This document shows, in pieces, positions 43,282 to 51,400 of a stretch of 64,000 bases of DNA (its first letter is position 1; each line of letters begins with the position of its first letter). The position numbers and the translations under genes were made by a program. The notes under the pieces were generated by a model, which was not told the origin of the DNA, made no database searches, and worked only from the letters and a program-made list of their open reading frames with translations. The DNA is taken from contig NZ_CP041405.1 in assembly GCF_007066085.1 (NCBI RefSeq), forward strand, positions 1,612,001 to 1,676,000. The letters run 5' to 3'. This stretch comes from Paenibacillus thiaminolyticus (GTDB lineage: Bacteria > Bacillota > Bacilli > Paenibacillales > Paenibacillaceae).

Positions 43282-45162
43282 ATGAACAGACATCAGCAGC
43301 CGAATGATGGCCTTCCCGGTACGCAACCATCAGCCCTGACGGCCGGCCCGGTCACCCCGGTTAGCGGCTCGATCATGCGCTCTGCGGCGAATTCCTGGCC
43401 GCTCTCGTCGCGTGCCATGCCTGGATCGCTGTCTGTCGTGACCGATCGCGGCTGGCTGGAGGAACTGTCGGCCCGCATCGACAAGAACGGTCCATGGGAT
43501 GACTGGACGCTGTTCCAGCTTGCCTATGAGGCGGAGCAGGCCAGGCGCATTCACGCGTTCGACGAGTTGCAATGCCTGACCCATATTACGAACGTAGAAC
43601 CGCTCCCCCATCAAGTAGAGACCGCCAAAAAGGTGCTTCACGAGATGCGCGGCCGCGCGATTCTCGCGGATGAGGTCGGTCTCGGCAAGACGATCGAAGC
43701 GGGGCTCGTGCTGAAGGAATATTTGATTCGCGGGCTTGTCAAGCGCGCGCTTATTCTCGTCCCCGCCTCCCTGGTGCTGCAATGGGTGCGCGAGCTGCAT
43801 CACAAGTTCGGCATCGCGGCGGTGGCTCAGAAGAAAAAATATCAATGGCAATCCGACATCGTCGTCGCCTCGATGGATACCGCCAAGCGCGATCCGCATA
43901 AATCGATTCTGATGGAGCAGGAATACGACATGCTTATCGTCGACGAGGCGCATAAGCTCAAAAATCGCAAGACGACCAACTACCAGTTCATTCAGCATTT
44001 ACGCAAAAAATATTGCCTGCTGCTGACGGCAACGCCGGTCCAGAACGATATGAACGAGCTGTATAATCTGATCACCCTTCTGAAGCCCGGACAGCTCGGG
44101 GCCCAGGGCGAATTCAGCAGCAACTTCGTCGCCGACAAGCGCCTTCCGAAGAACGAGGGCCAGCTTCAAGGCGAGCTGTCCAAGGTGATGGTGCGCAATC
44201 GGCGAGGAGAGGGCAGCGTGCAATTCACGCGGCGAATCGTCCGCAACGTTCCCTTGACGCTGTCCTCGGACGAGCAGGCCTTGTACGAGGGAGTCACCCG
44301 CTTCATCAAGGAGCAGTACCAGATGAACGGCCGCGATATCGGCAGCATGTTCTCGCTCATTACGCTGCAGCGGGAAGTCTGCTCCAGCCGCGACGCGGTC
44401 TTCCTGACTCTCGTCAACCTCGCCAAGAAGCTTCCAGAGGACTCGCCGATCCGCGATCATATCTGGGACCTCGTCGATCTGATCAAAGCGATTACGTCCA
44501 ACACGAAGGCGGAGGCCGCCATGGACATTATCCGGCAATCGAATGAGAAGGTGATCGTGTTCACCGAATACCGGGCGACACAGGAATATTTGATGCAATA
44601 TTTCCGTAAGGCCGGCATCGTGGCGGTGCCGTACAGCGGCGGCATGAACCGGGGCAAGAAGGACTGGATGATGGACCTGTTCCGCGGACGGGCCCAGGTG
44701 ATGATCGCGACCGAAGCCGGCGGGGAGGGCATCAATCTGCAATTTTGCCACCATATGATCAATTTCGACCTGCCCTGGAACCCGATGCGCGTCGAGCAGA
44801 GAATCGGGCGGGTGCACCGCCTCGGCCAGACGAACGATGTGCGCATTTACAATTTATCGACCTGCGGCACGATCGAGGAGCATATTTTGAACCTGCTGCA
44901 TGAAAAAATCAATATGTTCGAAATGGTCATCGGCCGGCTGGATATGATCCTGGAACGGTTCGAGAAGCAGGACTCCCTGGAGAAGAGCCTGACCCGCATT
45001 CTGCTCGAAGCGGGCAGCGACGACGAGATCCGCCATCATGTCGAGCATCTCGGAGCGTCGCTGAACGCCATCCGCGCGGAAGTGGAAGCCGAAGCGGATG
45101 ACGAGAAGAAGGCAGCGATCGGCCAACTGCTGGACCAGATCAGTACGGAAGCGGAGGCTTGA
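43282..45162 (+). CDS. yqhH: SNF2-family helicase-like ATPase (YqhH)
   Basis: A 626-residue ATPase of the SNF2/RapA group. Motif I is ADEVGLGKTIEAGLVLKEYL, motif II LIVDEAHKLKN, motif III LLTATPVQND, motif V ATEAGGEGINLQFC and motif VI RVEQRIGRVHRLGQ. The two RecA domains are followed by a helical C-terminus. ATG 43282 has GAGGAGG 9 bases upstream; the frame runs further up without a ribosome site. The gene pairs with yqhG one base later, as in B. subtilis. The target, DNA or a DNA-protein complex, is not known. Confidence 0.9.
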   Translation: MNRHQQPNDGLPGTQPSALTAGPVTPVSGSIMRSAANSWPLSSRAMPGSLSVVTDRGWLEELSARIDKNGPWDDWTLFQLAYEAEQARRIHAFDELQCLTHITNVEPLPHQVETAKKVLHEMRGRAILADEVGLGKTIEAGLVLKEYLIRGLVKRALILVPASLVLQWVRELHHKFGIAAVAQKKKYQWQSDIVVASMDTAKRDPHKSILMEQEYDMLIVDEAHKLKNRKTTNYQFIQHLRKKYCLLLTATPVQNDMNELYNLITLLKPGQLGAQGEFSSNFVADKRLPKNEGQLQGELSKVMVRNRRGEGSVQFTRRIVRNVPLTLSSDEQALYEGVTRFIKEQYQMNGRDIGSMFSLITLQREVCSSRDAVFLTLVNLAKKLPEDSPIRDHIWDLVDLIKAITSNTKAEAAMDIIRQSNEKVIVFTEYRATQEYLMQYFRKAGIVAVPYSGGMNRGKKDWMMDLFRGRAQVMIATEAGGEGINLQFCHHMINFDLPWNPMRVEQRIGRVHRLGQTNDVRIYNLSTCGTIEEHILNLLHEKINMFEMVIGRLDMILERFEKQDSLEKSLTRILLEAGSDDEIRHHVEHLGASLNAIRAEVEAEADDEKKAAIGQLLDQISTEAEA

Positions 45163-45163
45163 C

Positions 45164-46267
45164 ATGATGAACACCGAGCAAGTGCGCGACTATGTCTTGC
45201 GCTATTTGGAGGCGACGGACTGCCATATTCTCGAGAAGTCGCCCGCCCATGTGACCGTGAAGCTGTCAGAGCGCGCCGATCGCGTGCTGACGAACCGCCC
45301 CTATTATTGGGGCTTCATCGATCGCACGGGAGCGGAGGCGGAGACGATGCGCTTCACGTTCGTGTTCGATCCCGCCGCGATGCCGCCGGAGCCGCCGCGC
45401 GCCGTCTCCTATGGGTCGGCGCCTGCGCCCGCAGCCCCCGGGCCGGCCGAGCCGGCTGGCGGGACCGGCCCGCTTGCAGCCGCCGGAGCCGCTCCGCAAG
45501 CGGCGCCCGGCGAGTCCGTGCTCGGGCGCTACTTCGGCGTGGCGCCTGCCTTCACCGGCGGCGGGGGCGGCCCCGGGCGCATCCCGCGCGACGACGTCAC
45601 CTACGGGAGCAAGCGCCTTGAACAGATTATGCAGGCGGCCCATACCGAGGGGCGCTTCATTCAGCTCTTCGTGGAGCCGCCGGCCGCCGGCCCCGTTCGC
45701 GGAGGGCGCGGCGTGAAGCAATCCGCCCCGTACGAGTCATGGCTGCTGCTGAACTTCAAGCTGGAGTTCGCCTGCGATCTGAAGCGCGAGGAGATCCATT
45801 CCTACGGCATCTCGCTCGTCAGCGGGAAGATGCGCCTCGATTACATGGAGGAGGTGCTGCAGATGGACGTGACGCCGAAGCTGCCTCCCCATGTCCATGT
45901 TCTGCCATGGCGTCTAACGCTGCACGCGGCCTTATCCTATGTGGAGGAACATCTCGCGGAGGTCATCTCGCGCCATGACGACGCTTGGGCGCGGGAAGCG
46001 CGCGTCCGGCTGGAGGAAGAATTGAGCCGCCTCGCCTCCTACTATGAGCCGCTTATCCGCGAGGCGGGCCAACAGCCGGGCCGCATGCGCCAACAAGAGG
46101 CTCCCGCTCCGCCTTCGAACGGGGAGGATGGGGAGGAAGAGGCGCGGTCCATGACCATCGAGGAGCAATATGAGGTGCGCCAGCAGGAACTGCGGTGGCA
46201 GTTCGAGCCGCGCATCGAGGTAAGTCTTATTAACGCCGGGCTCGTTCATGTGCCCATGCTCCAATAG
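45164..46267 (+). CDS. yqhG: YqhG family protein with a disordered insert
   Basis: A 367-residue protein; B. subtilis YqhG has about 260. The N-terminal part (VRDYVLRYLEATDCHILEKS, NRPYYWGFIDRTGAEAETM) and the C-terminal part (YESWLLLNFKLEFACDLKRE, IHSYGISLVSGKM) fit the family. Residues of about 80-145 are Ala/Gly/Pro-rich, and the C-terminal 60 are also low complexity, which explains the extra length. ATG 45164 is 6 bases after GGAGG in the end of yqhH, so the two are coupled. It is likely a partner of the SNF2 ATPase. Function unknown. Confidence 0.85.
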   Translation: MMNTEQVRDYVLRYLEATDCHILEKSPAHVTVKLSERADRVLTNRPYYWGFIDRTGAEAETMRFTFVFDPAAMPPEPPRAVSYGSAPAPAAPGPAEPAGGTGPLAAAGAAPQAAPGESVLGRYFGVAPAFTGGGGGPGRIPRDDVTYGSKRLEQIMQAAHTEGRFIQLFVEPPAAGPVRGGRGVKQSAPYESWLLLNFKLEFACDLKREEIHSYGISLVSGKMRLDYMEEVLQMDVTPKLPPHVHVLPWRLTLHAALSYVEEHLAEVISRHDDAWAREARVRLEEELSRLASYYEPLIREAGQQPGRMRQQEAPAPPSNGEDGEEEARSMTIEEQYEVRQQELRWQFEPRIEVSLINAGLVHVPMLQ

Positions 46268-46691
46268 GGCGGAGCCGGGCGGTTCTGTTGATCGGCCGAC
46301 AAGTTGCTAATGAGCTGTCGACGAGGTGCTAATGAGCTGTCGACGAGGTGCTAATGAGCTGTCGACGAGGTCCTGACAAGTTATTGACGGGGCAGCGGCA
46401 AGGTTCTGCACCTCCCGCTTCCGCCCGGCCTTGTCAGATTGTCGGATCGCGATGTCCGTGACAGTCGGCTATATTGCGCGGCCAATTGCCATTTTGCGGC
46501 AAAAATAGAACCAGCTCTGCACGGCGCTTCCCTCCCTGTTCCGACAGCCTTTTTAGAGCTTGTCCCTTACAATGAAATGGTTGAAACATGGAGCCGGATG
46601 GGTAGTAACATATATATTACCGGACCGGTGCACGGCAGCAAGAGAAGAAGGCAAGCATGTTGGAATGTCATAGCCAAGAGAGGTGTTGGAG
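46268..46691. other. Intergenic region with tandem repeats
   Basis: This gap after yqhG holds the 22-bp repeats and, near 46600-46640, an AT-rich stretch (TAACATATATATTACCGG) that could include the promoter of the next gene. No gene is convincing in it. Confidence 0.4.
46304..46369. repeat. Three 22-bp tandem repeats
   Basis: GTGCTAATGAGCTGTCGACGAG is present twice exactly (46326, 46348) and once with one change (46304). A decayed half-unit (GACAAGTTATTGACGGGG) follows. Each unit has the palindrome GTCGAC. The units lie in a 420-base non-coding gap. Confidence 0.8.
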
Positions 46692-47891
46692 ATGCAAAAA
46701 ACGCCTTGGTGGACAAGGTTCGCCAGTCTGATAACGACGGCGGCGCTGACCTCGCTCGCCGCGGGAGGGGTCACCTTCGCAGTATTGGCAGCCTCGGATT
46801 CGCTGTATCCGCTTCGCGGCGAACAGCCCCCAGTGACCTTGCCGAAGGCCCAGTCCGCTTATGTGGAAGCGGAAGGAGCGCTACAAGGTGTCTATTCGCT
46901 GATGCTGGCAGCCGTGCGGAGCGGTTCGGATCGGCATCATCCGGAACGCAGCTTCGCCGGGAGCCTGCAGGCACGATCGGTGCAGGACATCGCGGATCGC
47001 TTCAAGCAGCAATTGGCGGAGAACGAACCGTTCACCGACTGGAGCGAGGCCCGGATAGAGACGATCCCCCTCGGTCCCGGCATGCACGGGTGGCTTGTTC
47101 GCGTCTTATCTGGGCAGGAACAGATTGGATATATGATTCTCGCATCGACCGAGCAGGGTGATATCCGGCTGGCGGAATACGGCCGCGGCAGCGCCATGCC
47201 GTACCAGGAGACCACGCTGCATCAAGCGCTCGCCCATCGGCTTCAGGTTGAAGATGCAGCCTCTTCGGCGAGCCATGACATGTTGGCGGATGTTCAGCCG
47301 TATTTCATCGACCCGCTGGTAACGGTGTGGCGTCTGGAATGGAGCAGCGGAGCGGTGGAATGGCTTGATGCGCAGAGCGGAGAATGGCTGCCACCTGCCT
47401 TCGAGCCGGATCGGCTGGCAGCGCCATGGAGCATGGATGGTCAGGCCGTCATAGTCTCCGCCGCGGCACAACCGAAGGATGCAGCCGTGGCCTCGATCCT
47501 GCTGGAGACCGTTCCCGGGCGCGAAGAGAACCACGTCCTGGCGGGCGGGGAAGGAGAAGATGCCGTTCCTGCACCGAGCTCCTACCGTGATCCGTTCGAC
47601 CCGTATCACAATATTTTGTGGATGGCCCGGCAGCCGCAGCTTCGCAAGCCGGAAGCCGGTGCCCCTGCCGATTACAAGACGAAGCGATGGGTCTATGTGC
47701 AGCAGCGCGCCGGACTCGACATGAAGATGCCGTTCGCTTATCTCGGCATGCAGCGGTGGGAGCCCGCCGGAGAAGCGGACGATCAGGGTGTATCCAAGTA
47801 CGTCATTATTTCCAGCATCGATATGGAAGCGATGCGCTGGATTCCGGCAGATGACGCGCTCGCTCACGGTTACTTCGTTCCGCAATCTTAA
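46692..47891 (+). CDS. Membrane-anchored protein of unknown function
   Basis: A 399-residue protein with one N-terminal membrane helix (SLITTAALTSLAAGGVTFAV) and an outside body. No known domain is recognised. The body has aromatic-rich beta-like segments (GMHGWLVRVL, VWRLEWSSGAVEWLDAQSGE, WVYVQQRAGLDMKMPFAYLG). ATG 46692 lies 6 bases after GAGAGGTG. It is monocistronic and ends in a shared terminator. A cell-wall or regulatory role cannot be told from sequence. Confidence 0.65.
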   Translation: MQKTPWWTRFASLITTAALTSLAAGGVTFAVLAASDSLYPLRGEQPPVTLPKAQSAYVEAEGALQGVYSLMLAAVRSGSDRHHPERSFAGSLQARSVQDIADRFKQQLAENEPFTDWSEARIETIPLGPGMHGWLVRVLSGQEQIGYMILASTEQGDIRLAEYGRGSAMPYQETTLHQALAHRLQVEDAASSASHDMLADVQPYFIDPLVTVWRLEWSSGAVEWLDAQSGEWLPPAFEPDRLAAPWSMDGQAVIVSAAAQPKDAAVASILLETVPGREENHVLAGGEGEDAVPAPSSYRDPFDPYHNILWMARQPQLRKPEAGAPADYKTKRWVYVQQRAGLDMKMPFAYLGMQRWEPAGEADDQGVSKYVIISSIDMEAMRWIPADDALAHGYFVPQS

Positions 47892-47911
47892 TCTGATTCC
47901 TTAGCATACAC

Positions 47912-47946
47912 AAAAGGCACCCTCCGCCCTCAGGAGTGTGCCTTTT
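47912..47946. terminator. Bidirectional terminator
   Basis: Arms AAAAGGCAC and GTGCCTTTT with an inner CTCC/GGAG pair, T run on both strands. It ends the membrane-anchored gene and, from the other side, yqzE, whose stop lies within it. Confidence 0.8.
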
Positions 47947-48210
47947 CATCTTGGGGAGGCCGCGGTCTTTTGCGCCAGCGCATCAGCTTCAGGCGAGTCG
48001 CTCGGCGAAGGAGCGGCTGCCCCGCTCGTCTCCACTTCCCTGCCCACATCTGCATGCTGAACGGCACCATGCCGAACCATTTGGTCTGCCACGGCTCCTT
48101 CATGCGATTGTGGCGCGCCAATCTGCGTTCACGCCGGGCCTCGACGGGTGTGTCGATATAAGTGACGACCCGCTGCGTAATATATTTGATCAGGTCTTGA
48201 CCTTTGGCCA
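47930..48210 (-). CDS. yqzE: YqzE family protein
   Basis: A 93-residue basic protein. The N-terminus GQDLIKYITQRVVTYIDTP and the middle KWFGMVPFSMQMW fit YqzE, a small protein encoded near the competence comG operon in Bacillus. The C-terminal 25 residues are Arg/Lys-rich (LLRRATRLKLMRWRKR). ATG 48210 follows GGAGGTGG. No com genes are present here. Function unknown. Confidence 0.8.
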
Positions 48211-48359
48211 TGACGGCCACCTCCATCCTGTCCCTGATGGATGTTAGTCTGCCCCATTCCCCCTCCGGTCAAACGCGGCCGCCAGGCTCGGAATGAAGCG
48301 TTGTCTTATTGCACACGATAAGAACAATCGATTCCATACAATGAAGGTGGTCACGCGAT

Positions 48360-49130
48360 ATGCCTAATCTCCTAAGGTCCCGGCGGACAAGGCGATGGCT
48401 CCACGCCATCATAGCGGTGCTCATAGGCGTGTCTTTCCTGCCCCTGACCGTCTGCGCGCAGCAGGAAGCCGCCTGGCACACGCATATCCCCGAACCTGCA
48501 GGCGGGAGGCCGGCTCCCGAAAGACCCCCGTTCTACAGGAGCGTATTCCCTTCCAAGCACGTGCTGATTGATGCAGGACATGGCGGAATTGACGGCGGAA
48601 CGAGCTACGGGGATATTTTGGAGAAAAACATCAATCTCGCCATTGCCCGCAAGCTCTATTTATTGCTCAAGGCCCGCGGGGTACCGGTCATTCTCAACCG
48701 TACCGGCGATTATGCCCTAAGCGATGACAACCGCTGGTCAGGCGCACGCTCGCGCCATTCTAAGGACCTGGCTCAGCGAAGGCAGTTGAGCAGAGAAGTG
48801 CCGGTGTCGATGTTCATCAGCCTTCATGTCAATTGGTCCAGGAGTCCGAGGGCGACCGGTCCGCTTGTCCTGCATCAGAATGAAGGCCGGAGCCGCTTGC
48901 TGGCTTCTCTCCTCCAAGATTCCTTGAATCCGCTCTTCTCCACGCGCACGCTTCCCCAGCATGGGAAGACGTATTACCTGCTGAAGCACGTCGATCAACC
49001 GGCTGTCATCGTCGAGCTAGCTTATCTGAGCAACGCCAAGGATCGCCGCATGCTGACGGATCCCCGCTCCCAGACAGCGATTGCGGCCCGGCTCTGTGAT
49101 GCGATCGTGCATTATCACGCCATATATTGA
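48360..49130 (+). CDS. cwlD: N-acetylmuramoyl-L-alanine amidase, CwlD type
   Basis: Cleaves the peptide from muramic acid; CwlD makes muramic-delta-lactam in the spore cortex. The 256-residue protein has a signal/anchor helix (AIIAVLIGVSFLPLTVC) and an Amidase_3 domain with zinc ligands in LIDAGHGGIDGG, EKNINLAIA and SLHVNW and the catalytic Glu in VIVELAYLSN. Length fits CwlD (237). GGTGG lies 8-9 bases before ATG. The spore context supports the CwlD call over general cell-wall amidases. Confidence 0.85.
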   Translation: MPNLLRSRRTRRWLHAIIAVLIGVSFLPLTVCAQQEAAWHTHIPEPAGGRPAPERPPFYRSVFPSKHVLIDAGHGGIDGGTSYGDILEKNINLAIARKLYLLLKARGVPVILNRTGDYALSDDNRWSGARSRHSKDLAQRRQLSREVPVSMFISLHVNWSRSPRATGPLVLHQNEGRSRLLASLLQDSLNPLFSTRTLPQHGKTYYLLKHVDQPAVIVELAYLSNAKDRRMLTDPRSQTAIAARLCDAIVHYHAIY

Positions 49131-49138
49131 CTGCACAA

Positions 49139-49169
49139 CGCCGGAAGGAACGATTTCCTTCCGGCGCTT
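49139..49169 (+). terminator. Terminator after cwlD
   Basis: Twelve-base arms CGCCGGAAGGAA and TTCCTTCCGGCG with a 4-base loop, followed by CTTT. It lies 8 bases past the stop. Confidence 0.8.
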
Positions 49170-49231
49170 TGCACATGATATCAACGGCCGCATCCGACCC
49201 TCCTCCATTCCCCATTCGCATGTTGATGAGC

Positions 49232-49465
49232 TCATCGCTGGTGAATCTCCGCCGCATGCTGCGGCGAGCCGGGAATATGTTCCTTAACGGCATCGGCCGA
49301 CTGCGAACGCGCTTCTTCCCCCGCCGCCCATCCATGGACGTCTCCAACATATCCGGCGACCGGGATGATCAGCGCGAGGCCGATGGCAAGGCGTCTCATT
49401 CCTCTGCCCTGAAGCAATTTTCGCAATATTTCTTTAGCCCGTTTACCTATCCCCTTTTTCATCAT
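49232..49465 (-). CDS. Small exported protein
   Basis: A 77-residue protein. A basic start (KKGIGKRAKEILRKLLQGR) precedes a hydrophobic helix (LAIGLALIIPVAGYVGDVHG) and a polar tail (AAGEEARSQSADAVKEHIPG). Four ATG codons occur in a row behind GGAGGG; the third, at 49465, has the best spacing of 6. No family is recognised. It could be anchored or secreted. Confidence 0.5.
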   Translation of the reverse strand: MMKKGIGKRAKEILRKLLQGRGMRRLAIGLALIIPVAGYVGDVHGWAAGEEARSQSADAVKEHIPGSPQHAAEIHQR

Positions 49466-49569
49466 CATCATCCCTCCATAGCTTAGGCCAGATTCTGCAT
49501 ATCTTTACTATGCGTCATTTGCGCCAAGGCTATCCTGAAGCGGAGGTGAATGACTGGATGCCCATAAAA

Positions 49570-49605
49570 ATAACCCCTGTAGGATGCGTTATCCTAAGGG
49601 GTTAT
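49570..49605 (-). terminator. Strong terminator on the minus strand
   Basis: Arms ATAACCCCT and AGGGGTTAT extend into TAGGAT/ATCCTA, making about 15 pairs, followed by TTTTTAT. It ends transcripts from the 133-residue gene and the possible small gene just before it. Confidence 0.85.
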
Positions 49606-49718
49606 CAGTATTCCTGATTCATGATTAAGTTCACCCAATCGTGTAGAATGAAATGCATGAACGGAGGGCTTACCCATCCGTGAGATGACAGGCTTATATC
49701 CAATTCTTCGAATTCCAT
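49605..49718 (-). CDS. Possible 37-residue gene
   Basis: An open frame from ATG 49718 to TGA 49605, ending exactly at a strong terminator. It reads MEFEELDISLSSHGWVSPPF then FILHDWVNLIMNQEY. The composition is protein-like, but no ribosome site is seen before the ATG and no relatives are known. It may instead be the tail of a decayed gene. Confidence 0.3.
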   Translation of the reverse strand: MEFEELDISLSSHGWVSPPFMHFILHDWVNLIMNQEY

Positions 49719-49793
49719 GTACAGTGAATGACGTAAATCGCATCAATGTCCTTGTTATAAAAGACGGTTGTATCACTCCGAGATCAACCGCGG

Positions 49794-50195
49794 TTACGCC
49801 GTTCGTTGATGAACACGATGCATAATGACGTAGCCTTCGACGATACGGTATTGTATCGCACCCGCTTGCTCCATCCCCTGCAAGACGAGGGCCAAAGCGT
49901 CAACCGCATCCGAGATGACATCCAGCTCGATGCCGCGCGTATCCTGCAAGTACCGTTTGTTCAATACTTCCCGGTATGGAACAGGGAGTCGAGCGCAGGC
50001 TTCCTGGAAAATCATTTCTTGCTCCTTCGCACGGGAGATCGCATGACGAATGCGTTCTTGCTCCCGGCGCGTGCCTGAACGCTTGGCGTCCTGGATGAAG
50101 GACATCCGGTAGGTCAAGCGGCGTTCGTTGATCGCGCGGCTTGCCCGGTATCCGCCCAAATGGTTCAACCAATTGTGCACGAGTTGTGTATTCAT
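49794..50195 (-). CDS. Hypothetical helical protein
   Basis: A 133-residue, mostly helical, basic protein. It reads HNWLNHLGGYRASRAINERR, RREQERIRHAISRAKEQEM and RLPVPYREVLNKRYLQDTRG. The last segment resembles the regulatory part of sigma-factor-like helical proteins (length and ALALVLQGMEQ), but no family is recognised. ATG 50195 lies 9 bases after GGAGG. It is terminated at 49570. Confidence 0.6.
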   Translation of the reverse strand: MNTQLVHNWLNHLGGYRASRAINERRLTYRMSFIQDAKRSGTRREQERIRHAISRAKEQEMIFQEACARLPVPYREVLNKRYLQDTRGIELDVISDAVDALALVLQGMEQAGAIQYRIVEGYVIMHRVHQRTA

Positions 50196-50577
50196 TTGTA
50201 TTACCTCCAAACCTTTCAACCTGCCGGACACTCTGCTGCCAGCAGGAAAGCTCAAAATTATTGTCGTTGTGTACAGTCCCCTTTGCGATAGACTATATTC
50301 TTGACTTCATTATAGTAACCGTAATCGAACACGTTGAAACAGACTCGCTGATCGTGAGCTTCAAGCGAGCGCAGCGGCGATGCTTACAACATTCTTGGTG
50401 GCATGACAGACGGAATAGGCAGCAGATAAGGGTGATTCCGAAGTGAGATGTGGCAAGTGTGTAAGATTCTAAAATGCGTAGGAGAGTGAAATTTACGATT
50501 ATAAATTGTAATTATATACGTTCATTCATGAAATGTCAATAAATATAAATGAAAAAGAAAAAAAGGAAATCCGCTTC
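50196..50577. other. Intergenic region with a probable promoter
   Basis: No gene seen. On the minus strand near 50305-50320 CTATAATG is a good -10 for the 133-residue gene; its -35 is unclear. The rest is AT-rich, with the terminator of the 35-residue gene at the right edge. Confidence 0.4.
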
Positions 50578-50594
50578 CTATTGCGGGGATTTCC
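50565..50594 (-). terminator. Terminator of the small Fur-linked gene
   Basis: Minus-strand arms GGAAATCC and GGATTTCC with an inner CCGC/GCGG pair, followed by seven T. It overlaps the stop codon of the 35-residue gene, so that gene is a single short transcript. Confidence 0.85.
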
Positions 50595-50685
50595 TTGTTC
50601 TCCGATCCTGCTTCAGACACATATAAAGGCATATCCCAGCCACGACAAACAGCGCCGCCGTCATGACTTGTTGCACAATAACCAT
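50578..50685 (-). CDS. 35-residue membrane peptide behind a Fur box
   Basis: From ATG 50685 (behind GGGGTGG, 5 bases) the frame encodes MVIVQQVMTAALFVVAGICL and then YMCLKQDRRTRKSPQ. One membrane helix is followed by a basic tail, so the C-terminus should face the cytoplasm. It contains two Cys. A vegetative promoter with a perfect Fur box precedes it and a terminator follows, so it is a complete iron-repressed transcription unit. It may act as a small regulator or partner of a membrane transporter, which is inference. It was too short for routine gene calling. Confidence 0.65.
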   Translation of the reverse strand: MVIVQQVMTAALFVVAGICLYMCLKQDRRTRKSPQ

Positions 50686-50733
50686 TGGTTCCACCCCGGT
50701 TCATTCTGATTTTACGCAAGCATAATTAGAAAT

Positions 50734-50778
50734 GATAATCATTATCACCATTATACAAAGCGATTTCTCTTTTTTCAA
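50734..50778 (-). promoter_or_regulatory. Promoter with perfect Fur box
   Basis: Minus-strand TTGAAA (50778-50773) and TATAAT (50756-50751) are 16 or 17 bases apart. Directly downstream 50734-50748 reads TGATAATCATTATCA, the full 15-base Fur consensus. Bound Fur would cover the start site. Confidence 0.85.
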
Positions 50779-50819
50779 GTGGCTTGCTCCGTTTTGATGT
50801 ATTTTTCCCAGTAAAGAGT

Positions 50820-50864
50820 TTGACATTCATCAGGCTCCAACATATAGTTTCATTATCGAACTAT
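50820..50864 (+). promoter_or_regulatory. Promoter and operator of the MarR-MMPL operon
   Basis: TTGACA (50820-50825) and TATAGT (50843-50848) are 17 bases apart. The inverted repeat ATAGTT-N9-AACTAT (50844-50864) overlaps the -10, and GTTTCAT is repeated in inverse order (ATGAAAC) just downstream. This suits repression by the MarR protein encoded next. Confidence 0.75.
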
Positions 50865-50923
50865 TTTATTATGAAACAATATAGACAACTCTGCCGTGCA
50901 TACACTCATGAGGAGGAAAAACA

Positions 50924-51394
50924 TTGAATACCAATACCAATACCAATACCAATGCCAATGCCAATTCCAAGCAATGGATTGATCGTTATATCGCTGCCTA
51001 CTTCGATGTAACGAAGCATCTGTTCGCCGATATTCGGGAAGCCATTCAGGAAGAATTGACCCCTGAACAATTCCAGATTCTTCTGTTCATCAGCGAATGC
51101 CGCCGCTGCAATCCCACCGAGCTGGCGGATGCTTTTCTCGTCGGCAAAAGCTCGATCACCGCGATTATTACGCGGCTTGCCGATCGCGGGATCATCGACC
51201 GGACCCGGGATGAATCCGATCGAAGGCAGGTATATCTGTCCCTCACCCCCCGCGGCGAATCCGTGCTGAAGGAAGCGGAGCAGAAAGTGCAGGATATGGT
51301 CTCTTCCTACTTGGTTCACTTCGAAGAGCAGGAGGTGGAAGCCTTTATCAGCACCTTCGAAAAATTAGCCTATCTGATAAGGAGAGAGGAGTAG
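50924..51394 (+). CDS. MarR-family regulator with Asn-Thr repeat N-terminus
   Basis: A 156-residue repressor. The winged helix is seen in LTPEQFQILLFISECR, NPTELADAFLVGKSSITAII and DESDRRQVYLSLTPRGE. The first 14 residues are a NTNTNTNTNANANS run made by seven 6-base repeats, which could vary in copy number without shifting the frame. TTG is the start, after GAGGAGG. It is followed by an MMPL transporter gene 6 bases on, as in the B. subtilis ydgG-ydgH pair. Confidence 0.88.
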   Translation: MNTNTNTNTNANANSKQWIDRYIAAYFDVTKHLFADIREAIQEELTPEQFQILLFISECRRCNPTELADAFLVGKSSITAIITRLADRGIIDRTRDESDRRQVYLSLTPRGESVLKEAEQKVQDMVSSYLVHFEEQEVEAFISTFEKLAYLIRREE

Positions 51395-51400
51395 CGTTTC

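Noticed and set aside
43042..43326. Glycine-rich 94-codon minus-strand frame
   Set aside because: It is made from the G-run tract, lacks a ribosome site and overlaps the helicase start.
45307..45716. Alternative Arg/Ala-rich frames within yqhG
   Set aside because: They are frame shadows of a GC-rich low-complexity insert; the yqhG frame has family motifs on both sides.
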